Shown one piece after another: positions 63,492 through 64,000 of a stretch of 64,000 bases of DNA. Each line of letters starts with the position of its first letter. Position 1 is the first letter of the stretch. Made by a program: the position numbers and the translations under genes. The notes beneath the pieces are model-generated. The model saw nothing but the letters and a program-made list of their open reading frames with translations. It was not told where the DNA came from and searched no databases. Source of the stretch: Branchinecta lynchi (lineage: Eukaryota; Arthropoda; Branchiopoda; Anostraca; Branchinectidae); contig JAKZAP010000020.1 of the NCBI GenBank assembly GCA_023053575.1, positions 21,166,764-21,230,763 of the forward strand. The letters run 5' to 3'.

Positions 63492-63670
63492 AAGATCGAC
63501 TAAGCCATATGCGGAGACATTTTCTTCGTAAATAACATGAGAAGTTCACCATATACCAGTTCGGCGCTTCCAACTAGTTTCTATAAACCCCCCCCCCCCC
63601 GCGTCTCATTATCAGGACTTACTCACATATATAATAAAATAGATTCAAAAGTTGATGAGGAATTATGCAG

Positions 63671-64000
63671 ACGAAAAAGAGGAGACGTCATCCCAGAGCT
63701 GGTGGACTCGGACTCTGGACTCGTCTCGAGACACCTTTTTCAAGGACTCGAACTCGTCTTTCACGGAGCTGTCCGTCCGCCAGTGCGACTTGTCTCGGAC
63801 TCGGGTTTTGCTGGACTCGCAGCAGCTCTGCGTCATCCAGGCCTACAAGATCCTCAAGACGAGCCTGTCTCCCAAACTCTTCGCACCAAACCCAGCCATC
63901 AACACGCGTGGCCAGAGCAGAAGAAAACAAAGAAAAAAAAAAAAAATGCTTCAACAAGAATCCAGCAGAGCAATACCACTTCGAAATTCCCTCTCCAAAA
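63671..64000 (+). CDS. Possible exon of an unidentified gene, runs off the window
   Basis: The frame starting at 63673 (after an AG at 63669-63670) is open to the window end, about 109 codons. It has strong G/C third positions (CTC AAG, ATC CTC, GCC) that set it apart from the neighbouring sequence. The product reads SRDTFFKDSNSSFTELS, then QLCVIQAYKILKTSL and a basic stretch RRKQRKKKKC. I recognise no domain. Its phase does not continue KLF, and KLF already ends at 54857. The other two frames are also mostly open, so coding is not proven. Confidence 0.35.

Noticed and set aside
63671..64000. Final KLF exon
   Set aside because: The phase does not fit the AAG|GT donor of exon 4 and there is no Val-His start to complete finger 3. 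The exon at 54714 satisfies both.

Overview
The window is animal nuclear DNA, most likely from an invertebrate. It has a spliced Kruppel-like zinc-finger gene with long introns packed with transposons: many MITE families, LINE tails, a full-length LINE and a complete Polinton. I cannot name the species from the sequence.

Backbone. One host gene runs on the + strand from about 6640 to 54857. It is a Kruppel-like factor (KLF) of 312 residues in five exons: 6640-6737 (5' UTR, ending exactly in ATG), 21521-21928, 29807-30026, 34101-34264 and 54714-54857. All splice sites are GT/AG, the phases add up, and three C2H2 fingers are assembled; the last histidine of finger 3 lies in the final exon. Almost everything else sits in its introns. 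Intron 1 (14.8 kb) holds MITE pairs and two inverted copies of a repeat built from 137-bp units. Intron 2 (7.9 kb) holds a two-ORF LINE in sense orientation. Intron 3 (4.1 kb) holds several MITEs. Intron 4 (20.4 kb) holds the Polinton.

Polinton (34308-47922). The 13.6-kb element has 586-bp terminal inverted repeats, AG...CT ends and a perfect 6-bp target duplication, TGCATA. It lies 43 bp inside KLF intron 4, exactly at the end of an older hAT-like element (8-bp duplication GTTGTGCA), which it split. It encodes protein-primed DNA polymerase B, an A32-like packaging ATPase, an adenain-like protease, a retrovirus-like integrase, and major and minor jelly-roll capsid proteins. It also encodes a fibre-like protein, two small membrane-active-looking proteins, a two-TM protein, a zinc ribbon, and a 102-aa protein duplicated inside both TIRs. 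All look intact, so the element could in principle build a virion.

The most unusual signals are in the Polinton. Twelve of its 14 ORFs begin in a TAAATG motif with an upstream CTA/TATA, which looks like a start-codon-abutting promoter. The two that do not, protease and integrase, each lie in the -1 frame of the preceding ORF and follow a correctly phased A-rich slippery heptamer (42503-42509 and 43062-43068). This suggests the element makes these two enzymes by -1 ribosomal frameshifting. It also carries a 21-bp array of small palindromes after the polymerase gene and an 86-bp array before it.

Downstream of the KLF stop (54858-64000) is mostly repeat-derived DNA. At the right edge (63671-64000) there is an open, codon-biased stretch that may be an exon of a further gene.
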